Source: Rotaria sordida (Eukaryota > Rotifera > Eurotatoria > Philodinida > Philodinidae). From it: a DNA stretch of 64,000 nucleotides. Below are positions 1 through 12,450 of the stretch, piece by piece (position 1 is the first letter of the stretch; the number at the start of each line of letters is the position of its first letter). The stretch spans positions 4,561-68,560 of the forward strand of contig CAJNOL010000522.1 in the NCBI GenBank assembly GCA_905250125.1. Direction: 5' to 3'. The notes beneath the pieces were generated by a model. That model had not been told where the DNA came from, did no database searches, and saw only the letters and a list, made by a program, of their open reading frames with translations. The position numbers were made by a program, and so were the translations under genes.

Positions 1-1264
1 ATATAATAGGTGGAAACATTCATTGATTTCATTTCTTTTTTTTTCTCCTCTGTATGTGTTGTATGTCGAGAATGATTACGGAGCTTGAGGTGATTCGTAT
101 ACGAAGCGAGGAAAAAAAAGAAAATTACTACCGTTTACATCGCGTAATTTCAACTTCTATATACGAGACAGTATTGGCCTTAGGGTACTAACATCGTTTT
201 TCTTTCTCACTTAAAACGACTTCTTTAAGCTTGAAAATGGGTAGTTATATAGTCGATGTATGAATGTAAGTCATATAGTGTGTCTGCCTTCCGGTCTTTG
301 TATGTCCGTTTGAAGGCGGGCAATTAGAACTAAAGAAAAAAAAAATTGAGGACGACAACGACGATTACGTGATGATGAACCGGAAACAAATCACGTGTAA
401 TTATAGTCGAAAGATCTTGTCTTTTCTTCTTTTTTTTTTTCAATGGAATGCCAGATGTACTATAATAATGGTCAGTATAGAAACAAGGCTACTTGAGTAT
501 GACATTGATCTAGTCTCTTGATAGTGATGATCATCATCATCATACACATTCTTGAAACAACAACATTTGAATATCGACACTACCACCAACTGTTCCTCAT
601 CTAGACGATTGCATGGTGAGTTCAGTCATCGTTTTATTTTCTTTTTTTTAATCAAATCTGACCGCAGAACGAAAACAGACAGCTGCTGTTGCTGCCATCA
701 TAATTGGTGAGAGCGATATATTTAATAGGTGAACTACAGTGCGTGCCGTGTTGTTTGATGGTGTATATTGTGCGTGTTCAATTAGATATTCTTGATGAAA
801 ATTTTAACAGCCATACCATTAGTAAACTCACGTTCGTTTTTTTTTTCTGTCTTGAATATATATCTATATCTCTTTATCTATTATGTAACCATCAGATATA
901 TAGTTATGGTCAGACATTGTAGAAGAATCTTTCAGGTGAGAGACAAGATTTGTTTATTATTATTCATTCAACAATGACTGACAGTCTGTTTGTACAGTAG
1001 TGCTGATAGATATCCGTTCGACGCCAAGCACAACAGTGTTGTCTGGCTTTCTATCTAAATTACAAAATAACATTTTCTTTTTTTTTGCGCCTTCATCACT
1101 ATTGAAGAAGAAGAAGAAGAAAAAGATAAAACTGAAAGGTTTCGTAGATAAATATTGAACTTTATAAGATACATAGACAAAAAAATTGATAGTTCATCTA
1201 TTTAAATTTATCCTTGTATGTTTAATCATTCGTTTCTTTTATTATATATTTAAATGAATAGAAT

Positions 1265-1290
1265 CATGATGATGATGATGATGATGATGC
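1265..1290. repeat. (ATG)n microsatellite
   Basis: Perfect trinucleotide run of about eight ATG/GAT units in intergenic DNA. It has no coding context. Confidence 0.9.
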
Positions 1291-3247
1291 GTGAAGAAAA
1301 AAAAAAGCATCTTCTTTTTTCTTTTTATTCATTACAAGCGTTCAAGCAGACAAACCATTCTATTAAGTACTAAGTTTCTTTTCTTCTTCATCGAACATAC
1401 AAGGACGTTATTTCTTTTTTCCTGCTTTTTTCTTCTATTGAAGATGTTCTGCAGGTGAATGAATGACGAGATAAATGTTCTGTCATCCCATTTTCCTGTT
1501 TCTGTCAATAATGTTCTTTCTCTTCTGAACATTGCTAAGAGAAAAGAAAAAGGAAGACGAGTGTTGATATAATAGACCTCGATCTAATCGAAGAAAGAAG
1601 AAGAAGAAAAAATCTTTCCCTCTTTCGTTCCCCTACTTCTCAAGAGAGAGAAGGCTTATTATTACTTGTAGTTATAGGCGTCGCCGAGAGACAAGTGGGT
1701 ACAGATACATATACATATATATTCATATATATATACACTAGTCGGAAGATTAGAACACTCAGGTAGCACCTGCATGATCGTTGTTATATAATCATTTTTC
1801 TTCTTTTTTTTTTTTTTTATATGCCCGATGCTAATTTTCCAGTAAGTTGCGCGTGCTAAAAATTAGCGTTGTATGACGAAAAAACCTTGTCCATATATCT
1901 CACTCTTCTTTTTTCTTCGGTACCTTGAACTGATGTCGACCTTTGTTCACCATATGAGATCGATTTCATATGACTGTAAATCGAAAGAAGATGAGCTTCT
2001 TTTCTTTCTTGCTTTCTTTTTATGTAATTCTTTCGCTATCTCTTTTTTTTTTTTTTGTTCTTTTCGTCAATGTAATTAATCGATATGATATTCTTCTTTG
2101 ATTTATCAGAAGAAGAAGAAGATGATAAATGAGATTCTTCGCTTTTCTTTTAAACTTTTATATAAAGGTATAGTACGTGCGTGTTCAGTTTCGCTCATCA
2201 TTTCCTGTTCTTTCTTTTTTTTTTTTTTTTTTTTATTCATTTTCTCGTCAAGAATTGAGTCAGGCAAAGCAAATGTTTAAGGTAGTGAAAGAAACTAGGA
2301 GGAGCATAAATGTCTCTTCATAAACAGTAAGTAGAATGACCTTGCAAAACTTGACTAGAAGCTTGTCGTCGGCATCTTCTTTTTTGTTTTGTGTCACGCA
2401 CTCTTAAGTGAAGCACGTAGTAGAACTATGATAAGAGTCTTTTTTTAGAACTATGTTCATGTATACGTTTGATCTTTTGACAAATTAAAGTCTATACTAA
2501 AATGAAAAGATCGATTATAACACCTTGTTGTCTTGAAAAAGAAGATATTCAAATTGAATACGATGAACTATTTTATATTCGACTTCTTTTGTTTAAGTCA
2601 ATATTGAATTTATTTGTCTTTATAATAAATGAAAAGTATATACTATTTAAAATAGTTATGTTCAATGTGCTCAATGAACTTGAATGAATAAATACTTCTA
2701 CTTGTCAATATGAATATTGTCTCATATGTAAATAAGATTTATGATTCGTTAGAAAAAAAAAAAAAAGAAATTTCTTTTTCTTTTTTTGTTTGGTGCTTGC
2801 ATGTCATATTAGTATTTATTTGAATGATGTATTCCATAAATGTATGTGTCATCTCTGTTCCCGTTTTCTATTACATAGTCTTGTATTTGTAAAATCAACT
2901 GTCATACACATGTGATTCCCCCATTGACTCTCATTTACTTTGACTAATCATAATAATCGTCACAAGAGTGTGAGTTAACCTTTATTGTCTGTGACACATT
3001 GTCATTCGTTCAACATAGAAACAAACAATGCATGTAGTGACCATATTCATATTTATAATTGACCGAACTACACCTTTAATGTATGTATATTCTGTCTGTT
3101 TTTTTTTTCTTTCTTTCTTTCTTTTCATAATCTAGTGTGATATCGGTGTTCTGTCTCTTTCTTTTAATATGGTATTTTGTTTCACATAGACAAAAGCAAA
3201 CTTGTCTCGTCAAGAAGAATACTAAGATTTCGTACTTAATTTCATTC

Positions 3248-3298
3248 GCTCTCGCTCTCCCTCTCCCTCTCTCTCTCTCTATATATATATGTGTGTGC
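3248..3298. repeat. Compound CT / TA / TG microsatellite
   Basis: A CTCTCC/CT run passes directly into (TA)n and then (TG)n. The adjoining minus-strand open frames consist largely of translated dinucleotide repeat and are not genes. Confidence 0.85.
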
Positions 3299-3777
3299 GT
3301 ATTTTGATGCAATTGTCGAGTCCGTGATGGTGTAATGCATGCCGACGTCGATTTCTAATCGTTTTGTGTCGTCAGTTGGATGGATAGATGGATAGATGGT
3401 AGATAAAAATGGAACTGCGATTGCATAAGTAGATAGAAAAAAGAAAGCTATGTATGTGTCTATGTGTATGTGTGTGTGTTTGAGATAATTTGATTTGAAC
3501 GGAGATGAGAAAAAAGAAATCGGAAGAAGAAAGATGTGTGTTGTATCGAGCATATGAAATTGATCTTTTCCACAGATATTCAATCTGACATAAAGTAAGT
3601 TCTTTAAGAAAATGAATGATTGTATTTTATTCTTTATTGATTAATTTCTACAATAGTATTTCTATGAATGTCGAAAAGAAATAAATAAATAGGATAGTTA
3701 TTCTTTTTTTTTTTAACTCATTGTCTGAGAACACGCCTGGAGTCTGGTCTGATAGATATATTTGTTATTTCATTTTC

Positions 3778-3812
3778 ATCATGATGATGATGATGATCAT
3801 CATCATCATCAT
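3778..3812. repeat. Palindromic (ATG)n/(CAT)n microsatellite
   Basis: ATG units run straight into CAT units around a GATC centre, so the whole tract is self-complementary and could extrude as a hairpin. A smaller ATC/CAT tract of the same kind lies near 528-545. Confidence 0.85.
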
Positions 3813-4269
3813 TTGTACATTTTGCCCTGATGACATGATGAGTACACATTGAGAACAACAAATATGTATAAAAAATAAAACAAAAGAAAAAAAAGAAATG
3901 ATAATACTATCTATTCATCGCTGTCTTCGTTTATATCATATTCTCTATGAACCATCATGATCATCATTGATTAAATAACAATTTTCTGGTGTGAACATTT
4001 TTACTATTTGATTTATTTATTGTTTTACCAGTCAGTCGTGTGAATCTTATTACATAAGTATGAAAAAGAAAAAGAGAACAATTTATGCATCAATAGAAAA
4101 TAGATTTATCTCTAGATTGAAATTTATGATTTGTTTTTTATCATTATCAGACAATCTCTGGAGAAAGTGAATATGAACAGTTGTTAGATTTATTAGTTGC
4201 AATCGATCGAGCAGAAGATATTTATTGATTAGCTGTCTATTTCTGTTATTTTAGATTAAAGCCATTATA

Positions 4270-7200
4270 ATGTTTTTACTTTTACTCTTGTTTCTTATTA
4301 ATAATCAATGCTTTAGTTTAGATCTTGGTAAGAAACTTTTTTTTTTTTTTTGAAAAGAAATATTAATTCTAATAAATTAAATATTAAAGGTACATGTCGT
4401 GCTCCACTTGGCATTCAATCTGGTGCAATACCAGATTCATCATTTCAAGTTAGTTCATCTTTAGATATATCACTTGGTCCACATACAGCTCGTATTCGAT
4501 CAGCTATTGAAGGTGGTGGTTGGTGTCCGAAAACATTAATTGATAGTCAAAGTGAAGAATATTTACAGATTAATTTTTTTAATTTAACTGTTATTACTTT
4601 AATTGAAACTCAAGGACGACATGGACCATTTCAAGTATAAATAAATAACGAGATAGGAAAAACAAAATAATTTTTTTTTTTTTTTTTAGGAAGATTATGT
4701 TGATTATTATCGTCTTGAATATCGTCGTGATTCAACTCATCCATGGATAAAATATCGTGATTTTCGAAAAAAAGAAATTTTTCATGGAAATTCAAATAAT
4801 AATATTGCTGAAATTCGTGAAATATTACAACCAATTATAGCTATACAATTACGAATTTATCCAATACAATCGAATGATAAAAAAGCAAAAAGAATGTGTC
4901 TTAGATTAGAATTATATGGTTGTTTAAGTAATGATCATTTAATATCATATTCTATTGTACAAGGTGATAAACGTTCATTTGATATGGATTTTAGTGATAA
5001 AACATATGATGGATATTTATCACCTTTAACAAATGGTCTTGGACAATTAATTGATGGTGATATTGGATCAGATGATATTCGTTTAGATACTCAAAGTTGG
5101 GGTTTACGTGGTTTTGAATGGGTTGGATGGAAAAAAACAATAAAAAATCGAACATTTATACCAATAAAATTTTATTTTGATTCAATTCGAAATTTTAGTG
5201 AAATACGTTTACATACAAATAATATGTTTTCAAAAGATATTGAACAATTTCGTCAAATAAATATAACAACATATTTAAATGAAAATTTTCATGAAAATAA
5301 ACAAATTATTATTGAACTATCTAATGATAGACAATCTGAACATGCTAGATGGATCAATATACCAATGAATGGACAATTAGCAAAAATTATTCAAATTGAA
5401 TTAACATTTGGAAATGCTAATTGGATATTAATTAGTGAAATACAATTTATTTCAAATGATATTTTAGATATGAAACTTTTATCACAATTAAATGGTAAGA
5501 AATTTTTCTTTTTAATTATAACTTATATTTCGAAATCAAAAAAAAAATATGCATAAGAAAAACAACAACAACAAAAAAAAAAGACCACAAATGAATACTG
5601 AATAAACCCTCTCGAATATAAGAATAATTTATTCTTTTCTTTGTCTTCATTGAAGATTGTTTTTCTTAGTTTGAAAGATATGTTGAAAAGCAGTATGTTT
5701 TTATTATGAAGAATAATATTGACATGAATAGTAATTATATGATGATATTCAGTATAGTTTATATATTTCAGTTAGAACGTACTTTTAAAGTAAAGTATTG
5801 TTTACGGCAAATTTTCTTATTGAATTTTATGATGTATATTTTTTAAGATGTGAAATTCAAAAAAAAAATCTTTTTTTTTTTCACTCCCAAGGAAATTACC
5901 CGAAGTAATGTAGTACTTTTGAGCTAATATTATATGCATATAGAATGAATCTCTATTCTTGAAATAACCCTGAGAAGGAATCGAATTCATAGATCTTCTC
6001 TTCAAGGCAACGACAGTTGTACTGGGTTATTATCCTTGGACGAGAGTATTCTGTGCAAAAATATGGACATAAGATTTTTCATATGAAATTTTTTTTCTTT
6101 ATAAGTAGGCTTTATCCTTCTAGGAATATGCTGAAGATTTCACTTAAGATGATTGTATTTGTTTTTTTTTTCAAAATTATTGAGCGTTCTGAAACAACCG
6201 ATTATTCTAATCGTTTTTGAAATTTTTCAATAGATTCTTACGATGATGAGATTTACGTATGAATAAAATTTAAGATCAATAATCCGTTGTTCAATATTCT
6301 GTTCTACAGTAAAAAAAAGAACCGAAAAATTATCTTAACCTTGTAGAGAAGACCTATGAATTCAAATTCTTTCTCAATTATTCTTATCGAAAGGTTCTCT
6401 TGATATACTCAATATATGAGCTCAAAAGTAATGCATCATTTTTAACAATCCGCCCATCAGCTATGCTTTGGGAAGAAATAAAACTTTTCATCATAGTGCA
6501 ATTTCTATTAGCTAAAGGCTGTCATACAAACAATCACATTCATACCATTAGCAAGAATACAATATATCTATAATGAGAGATCATGTATGTTGATCGAAAA
6601 TGAACCATGACATATAGAATAGTCAAACCATATATTAAGCTATTTACTTAACTCTTTCATAGATAAATCAAAACTTACGTTAAAACAATCCTTTTTTAAT
6701 TGCATATAATGAGAAGTGTACAACAATATATAGAATAAAATTGATATAACTTTGACAATGGAGATTAAAAGTCTGTAGTACTCCAACGATGATAGCTAAA
6801 AGCTTCTTGAAGATAGAAAATATTTAAAATTCTAGTGTTTATTTTTGTATCGATTGAAATCTTCAGAAGCTATTTTCGAAAATGATGATGATGGAGCAGG
6901 TATATTGTAGAGGAGTTGGTGACGACTCAACCGATCGTTTTATACCTCTATGATAAACATGGACACATTTCAATTGGATTTTAAAATCATTTATCAGTTT
7001 TTGAAAAATTCTAATTAAGTCCATCTCTATTTTTTCGTAACTGTGATATTTATATTTTCCTTTACTGCTGATCATCTATTTGAATACTTTGATTTGATTT
7101 TTTTTTTGAATTATTAGCTAAACAATCTATCAGATTAAATTCACCAACAACAATCACTATTCCACTACAATTTATAATTGTTCTTGCTGGTGCACTTTCA

Positions 7201-8844
7201 TTTATTTTCATTATTTTTCTTATTTGTTTTATTGGAATTATACTTAAACATCAAAAAAAACGAAAATTAAATCGGTTTGTTTATATTATATTTACAAAAA
7301 GAAAAATATTCTTCATTCTATATTGTTTTTAATATAGATATGGTGAAAAATTAATTTCACAAACATGTCATAATGATAATAATCATAATCAATTAAAACT
7401 TCAAATTCCATGTTGTAATAATATTGATAAAGATACTCAAAGTTCAAGTAAGTTATTTTATATTTGAAGAAAATAAAAAACAAATTCTTAATAGATCGTA
7501 GTCAAAGTTCATATGGTGTTCCAAGTTCTTCAGAACCATCAACATTTAGTGGTACACCAAAATTATTAGTAAGAAATAAATGTTTACCATCAACAACATT
7601 TCATCATCCACAATCAGTTAAATTACTTTCACCGAATGTTATTGATAGTGAAGCAAATTTTTATGCTTCAACAGATATAATTAGTGTTAATAATGGAACG
7701 AATGATTTATCATCAACATTACGTGGTGTATGCGGAACAAGTTTAATGATACGATCTATAACAAATATACCACAAATGATTGTACCTCCAAGAAAAGTTG
7801 AATTAATATCAAGTGAAATTGTACCACCAGGAGATCTTTATGGTGAAGGTAGATTTGGACAAGTAAGATGATTTATAATATAAAACAAAAGAGAGAAAAT
7901 TGTTTTTTTTTTTTTTTTTTTGTATATAGATTTCAATTGGTAATGTACATTCATATAATCGTGTTATTATTCGACGTTTAACTAAAGTTTCAACAATGTC
8001 TCGATCGTTATTTGCTCAAGAAAGTCAATTATTATGTTCAATTGATCATCCTAATTTAGCCAATATTCTTTATAAAACACTTGATGGTCTTGCACTTGTA
8101 TCAGAATATACTGAACTTGGAGATTTATGTTTATTAATGAGACGTATTGTTGAAAATGATGTTAATGCTCGACTTGAGTATGTATTTAATTAAAAATAAT
8201 AAAAGAAAAATTTGTTATTATTATTATTATTATTATTTCTATTTTTCAACTATTATTTTAGTTATCAAGCAATGTTATTTGTAACATGTCAAATATCAGG
8301 TGCATTAAGTTATCTTGAATCTCGACAATTAATACATCGTGATGTATCAACAAGAAATTGTTTAGTATTTAATGATTATATTATTAAATTAACTGATATT
8401 GCTATGGCTTCACCTATTTATTCAAATTATTATTCAACTGATGCACATTTACCTGTTCGATGGATGTCACCAGAAATCTTAATAGTTAGTTGTTTTTTTG
8501 TCTATATTTTTTCTAATATTTATTTTTATATTTTTTTATAATAGAATGGTGGAAATAGTTATTCAATAAAATCTGATGTTTATAGTTTTGGTATAACATT
8601 ATATGAAATAATGATAACATGTCGAATACTTCCATTTGCACATTTATCGGATCAAGATATTCTTTTAACACCACCATTATCAACAGATTTAGATATAACA
8701 TTTATTGATAGAATACAATTAAATGAAATAATTGATTTAATGTTTGTTTGTTTAAGAATTAATCATCATGAAAGACCAACATTTCAAGATATTCATCAAT
8801 TTTTATATCAACAACAACAACAACAACAATCACAGTCAAATTAA
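4270..8844 (+). CDS. Discoidin-domain receptor (DDR-like), kinase domain probably inactive
   Basis: Nine-exon model: 4270-4327, 4390-4634, 4690-5494, 7118-7274, 7338-7447, 7495-7862, 7930-8177, 8262-8484, 8545-8844. All phases match, giving 837 residues. Order: hydrophobic signal peptide (MFLLLLLFLINNQCFS), discoidin domain with CRAPLGIQSGAIPDS, GGWCPKT and TQGRHG motifs ending at RLELYGCL, a second discoidin-like domain (GFEWVGWKK), one transmembrane helix at about residues 387-412, a 160-residue juxtamembrane region, then a tyrosine-kinase fold. DDR receptors bind collagen and signal by autophosphorylation. Here the glycine loop (GEGRFGQ) and HRD loop (HRDVSTRN) are kept. The VAIK lysine is arginine (VIIRR, about R596) and DFG reads DIA (D709). 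Catalysis is therefore doubtful. The tail ends in poly-Gln. Intron 3 is 1.6 kb; the others are short. The DDR assignment is firm; loss of activity is inference. Confidence 0.9.
5905..6436. repeat. Diverged inverted repeat inside intron 3 of the receptor gene
   Basis: The segment 5905-6007 resembles the reverse complement of 6339-6436. Shared blocks are TACTTTTGAGCT and GAATTCATAG.TCTTCTCT.CAAGG, in the same order and at similar spacing. Between the blocks similarity is patchy. It looks like an old foldback element in the 1.6-kb intron. Confidence 0.45.
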
Positions 8845-8937
8845 TTTTGAAAGAAAATATATTAAAAGAATTCATTTTTTTTTATTTTTTAGTATTTTGT
8901 CTATATGTCAGTCATTTGCTTTTGTTTATTCATGATC

Positions 8938-8943
8938 AATAAA
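8938..8943 (+). promoter_or_regulatory. Candidate poly(A) signal of the receptor gene
   Basis: AATAAA lies about 95 bases past the stop codon of the receptor gene, in a T-rich 3' flank. It is a single motif match in AT-rich DNA, so specificity is low. Confidence 0.4.
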
Positions 8944-9169
8944 TAATCTAAAAAAAAATGTCTTCATAATTGTTATTGCATTAAAAGAAAAATGCTTAAT
9001 AGGTAGGTTTATGATCTATCTTCAATATTGATTTAACAATAATCTACAAGTTTGAGTTATGTTACAAGAGATCAAGACTATATTCAAATAAGCAAAAAGT
9101 CAGTTATTTTCAGTAGAGTTTGAAAACATTGACTAGTTCAAAGTATCACACTCATCTGATAATTACATT

Positions 9170-9540
9170 GAATATTTTAACTCATAAAAGCCGAATGTCC
9201 TTTCTAAAGGACATTGCAGTAATTGCTATTGCAGATCTAATAAAACTTATTATGCAAAAATCAGTATATTTCCTGATTAAGATGGTCTCATAAATCATAA
9301 AGTAAAAACTAAATTCCTCTTTCGTGCCTGTCAGACGACATAGCAGAGTATTTAAAATCCATCATTTTTTAAAACCCATGTTTTTTTACTCTGAAAACTT
9401 TGTTTATTCATAATAATTTTGTTTGATCTATCTGATGAAACCCTTTGATTATTTTTCAAACGACCTACTGGCTCATTGCGACAACATTAAGAAAATGTCC
9501 TTTGGAAAGAACATTCTGTCAGAACGACTTAAAATATTCT
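9170..9540. repeat. Weak inverted repeat with an internal AAAGGAC palindrome
   Basis: The block 9170-9230 resembles the reverse complement of 9480-9540. Both contain GAATATTTTAA.TC and a GTCCTTTCTAAAGGACATT-like core. The similarity is interrupted and may mark an old foldback insertion. Confidence 0.35.
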
Positions 9541-12450
9541 ATCAACCCATGAATACTGGAAGAACTATTTGAAATACTATGTGGGCAAATACTTGGTTAC
9601 TTTAAATTTTTCTTAGAACTATTATGAGGTATGATCAGAGGATAACTGTACACCCTCTCAATAGGCAAAAGTGTCTGATTATCCAAACATTTCGTTTTGT
9701 CTATAACGAATCGTCGGCGATCTGAGACCACTAGCGAAATCATGAGATGTTTCTTTTGTGCTTCATAGGATTGATTTCTCGACATTTGGTTGAGTTTACA
9801 AGGTCTAGAATCTCTATTTTAGCGGTCTATTTTTTCTTATCGTCAAAAAAGCCGCTGTCGATTTGTAAGGGTCATATATAAGATTATCTTTGTTCTGGTT
9901 ATTCGTGTGTTGTATCTGAGTAGCATTTACTTTCATTTTGAATTAGTTACATCACAAATCACAGCACTCATACTTTTCTAGGAACTTAGTTTACTTCAGT
10001 CAATGAATTTTTGAACCGTAGTTTTTTAATTTCAGCATCTTACGCCATTGAGCATAAAATTCATGCCAATAAATGTTTATATACTATTGTGCAAGCTGGG
10101 TTTCAATTCGACAAGATATTTACTTCCTAGCTTTTCGACTACTTATATAAAATTTCATAGTATGAAATATTTTAGAAAAAAAAACAAAGTTTTTAATAAA
10201 TAAAAATAAAAACATTTGATAAATATGTGCATTATCATTATCAAACGAGTTTATATGTATTTTACTTTAAAAAAAGGAAAATAAAAGTTGATATAACAAT
10301 ATTCTTCAATTTTTTTTCACTGTATTTGCTCTCTTATTTGATGATGAAATTGCATTGAAATAACTTTGATATGTTGTAGTGTTATTAACGCTTGATGTTG
10401 ATCTGAGATATTGACAAAATAATGTTTTAATTACAATATTTTACTTTATTTGCTACATTAAAAATAAAATACTACTTCTATTTCCGATTACATATTCGAA
10501 AAAGGCACAAAAGTCTAGTTTTAACTCATACTGTTTCATCAATCTAGAGCAATTTTAAGTGAGTACAAAAAATGAACTAATACCCTATCCAAAAACTTTC
10601 ACATTACCCATTAAATGTTGTCATCAATCTATTGAAATTAATCGCTTTTGAAAGCACTCAACTTTTTGTTGAAAAGATTTGTGATTTCTCTTGCGTTTAA
10701 ACTAAAAACAACTAAAAAACAATATACTATATATTATACTTCGTAAATCAAATAATTTAAATTTCTTTCGCAATGAAACGAAACAGATCTTGCGTGAAGG
10801 TTCTAATATTGGGGAGAGATAGGATCTCATAGCGTATGAAGATCGCTGGAAATAAATATTGCCGATAATCACATCACCAAATTGAACGATCACAGAAATG
10901 AAGTTTGTCGAATTTTCACGAAATGCATACTGACTGAATAATTTTCAATTACTAAAGGAGACCCCTAGACCTTCTACTTCACAGGGCATAGGTCAAAGAA
11001 GATCAGAACTAAATAATGTACGGCAATCGTTGATAATGGCATTGAGAAGTCTATATTTCAACCTGTGTGTCAGAACCGATATTAATGGATTGACTGCTAA
11101 CATATTTGTTCAGTGTTGATATATTATTCATTTCTGCTCTTGCCTATCAGCACACATCAGAACTGCGTATATTTTTTTTCTCATGCTAACGTCGTAGAAT
11201 AGTGTCAAAATAACATCAGAAAGCGGGTTTGAATGGAAGTAGAGTGAATAAATATCATTTTTTTCGTACTGCACTTCCTATTTACGTATATGATTTATAT
11301 AAAAGGAGTATAAGAAACTGTTATATCATTATAGTACCATATTCTTTTTAATTGTCTTTGTTCTAGGTAAACGTTTCGAAAAAAATCATTTTCTCTGAAA
11401 ATAATTACTTTTATATTTTAGTTACGGTACACCTTTAATTCATTTGGAATTTAGATATACTCTAACCTATTTTTTTCCTGATACCAATGATGCACATGAC
11501 GATTCTTTTCGTTTTATTTATTACTCTAAAAGGCATGCGAATTTCGCACAAAGTTAAAAATTGAATATTTGATGAGATAATTACTTTTTCTACAGATGTT
11601 CATCTGAATTGTCATTAATTAGATGATTTTATGGATCTATAACTCATTGTCATTTCTGTAAAACTTCGAACGTTTTTCGAGTACAGACAATATGCATAAA
11701 ATAGTCAATCATTGTTTTTGGTGACTCCAATGAAGAAGATTTTAACAAAACTGATCATTTAGATGTACAAAAATACACTGAAAAGTTAAACTTCAAAAAA
11801 AAAACGAGATAATATTTATAAGCACATTATTCTATAATGAATCGTAAATATTTGCCAAAAATGAATTATGCACATAAATGCCATAGACAATGATGAATAG
11901 CGGATTTCAAATATTTGCAGAATATAGATTTTGTATCGAAACCAAAACTTAGGTTATCTATATTTTTTGGATACAAAGACAATACTATGTATGAAAATTT
12001 TCATTGATTAATTTTTGATTATAGATCATTTGTAAATATTCAAATGAACATGGAAAACTTGGAATGTATCTTTGTTTATAGGTATCTAAAGCACATATTT
12101 AATCCTGAATTTATGATAAGATTACGGAAGCCTTACAGCATTACTAGTAGCTACTTTGATATTTATTCTTTCGAGACTAATTGGAGAGTAATTAGAAGAA
12201 TTTCGTCGATTTCTTCCGATACTTTATAATGGTAGCTTCATATAATAATGTAAGTAAAACATTTTTTTGAACTCTATATAAAATCAAAAAAAGCTGATTC
12301 TGTCTAAAATTAATGCAATGACCTGTTAAAATAAACTCATCAGATTCGAATCATCATTTAGCCATGGATTACATGAATAATCTGAAGAATATTTCCAATT
12401 CTAAATTACGTCGAATACTATCCATAGGTTGAGATGTTTCTCTTATTATA

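Larger units (their letters stand above)
1..4269. other. Gene-free upstream region rich in homopolymers and microsatellites
   Basis: I see no coding region here. The short open frames are poly-T/poly-A or GA/CT low-complexity translations with no family resemblance. The stretch carries many T tracts and several simple repeats, and it presumably contains the promoter and any 5' untranslated exon of the receptor gene that starts at 4270. No transcription start or regulatory motif can be pinned down by eye. Confidence 0.6.
8845..12450. other. Gene-free interval
   Basis: No convincing exon or domain was found on either strand. Open frames of about 60 residues (near 9597-9785 minus, 10702-10893 minus, 12044-12229 plus) show no motif and are not linked by splice sites. 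A weak inverted repeat lies at 9170-9540. The last few hundred bases would hold the promoter of the ADP-ribosyltransferase/TPR locus. Confidence 0.5.

Noticed and set aside
3076-3583. Minus-strand frames with repeated Arg-Glu or His-Thr runs
   Set aside because: They are translations of the CT/TG microsatellite and its flanks.
7464-7494. Start codon at 7464 for a separate gene
   Set aside because: This ATG lies in the intron before receptor exon 6; the frame is simply read through the acceptor site.
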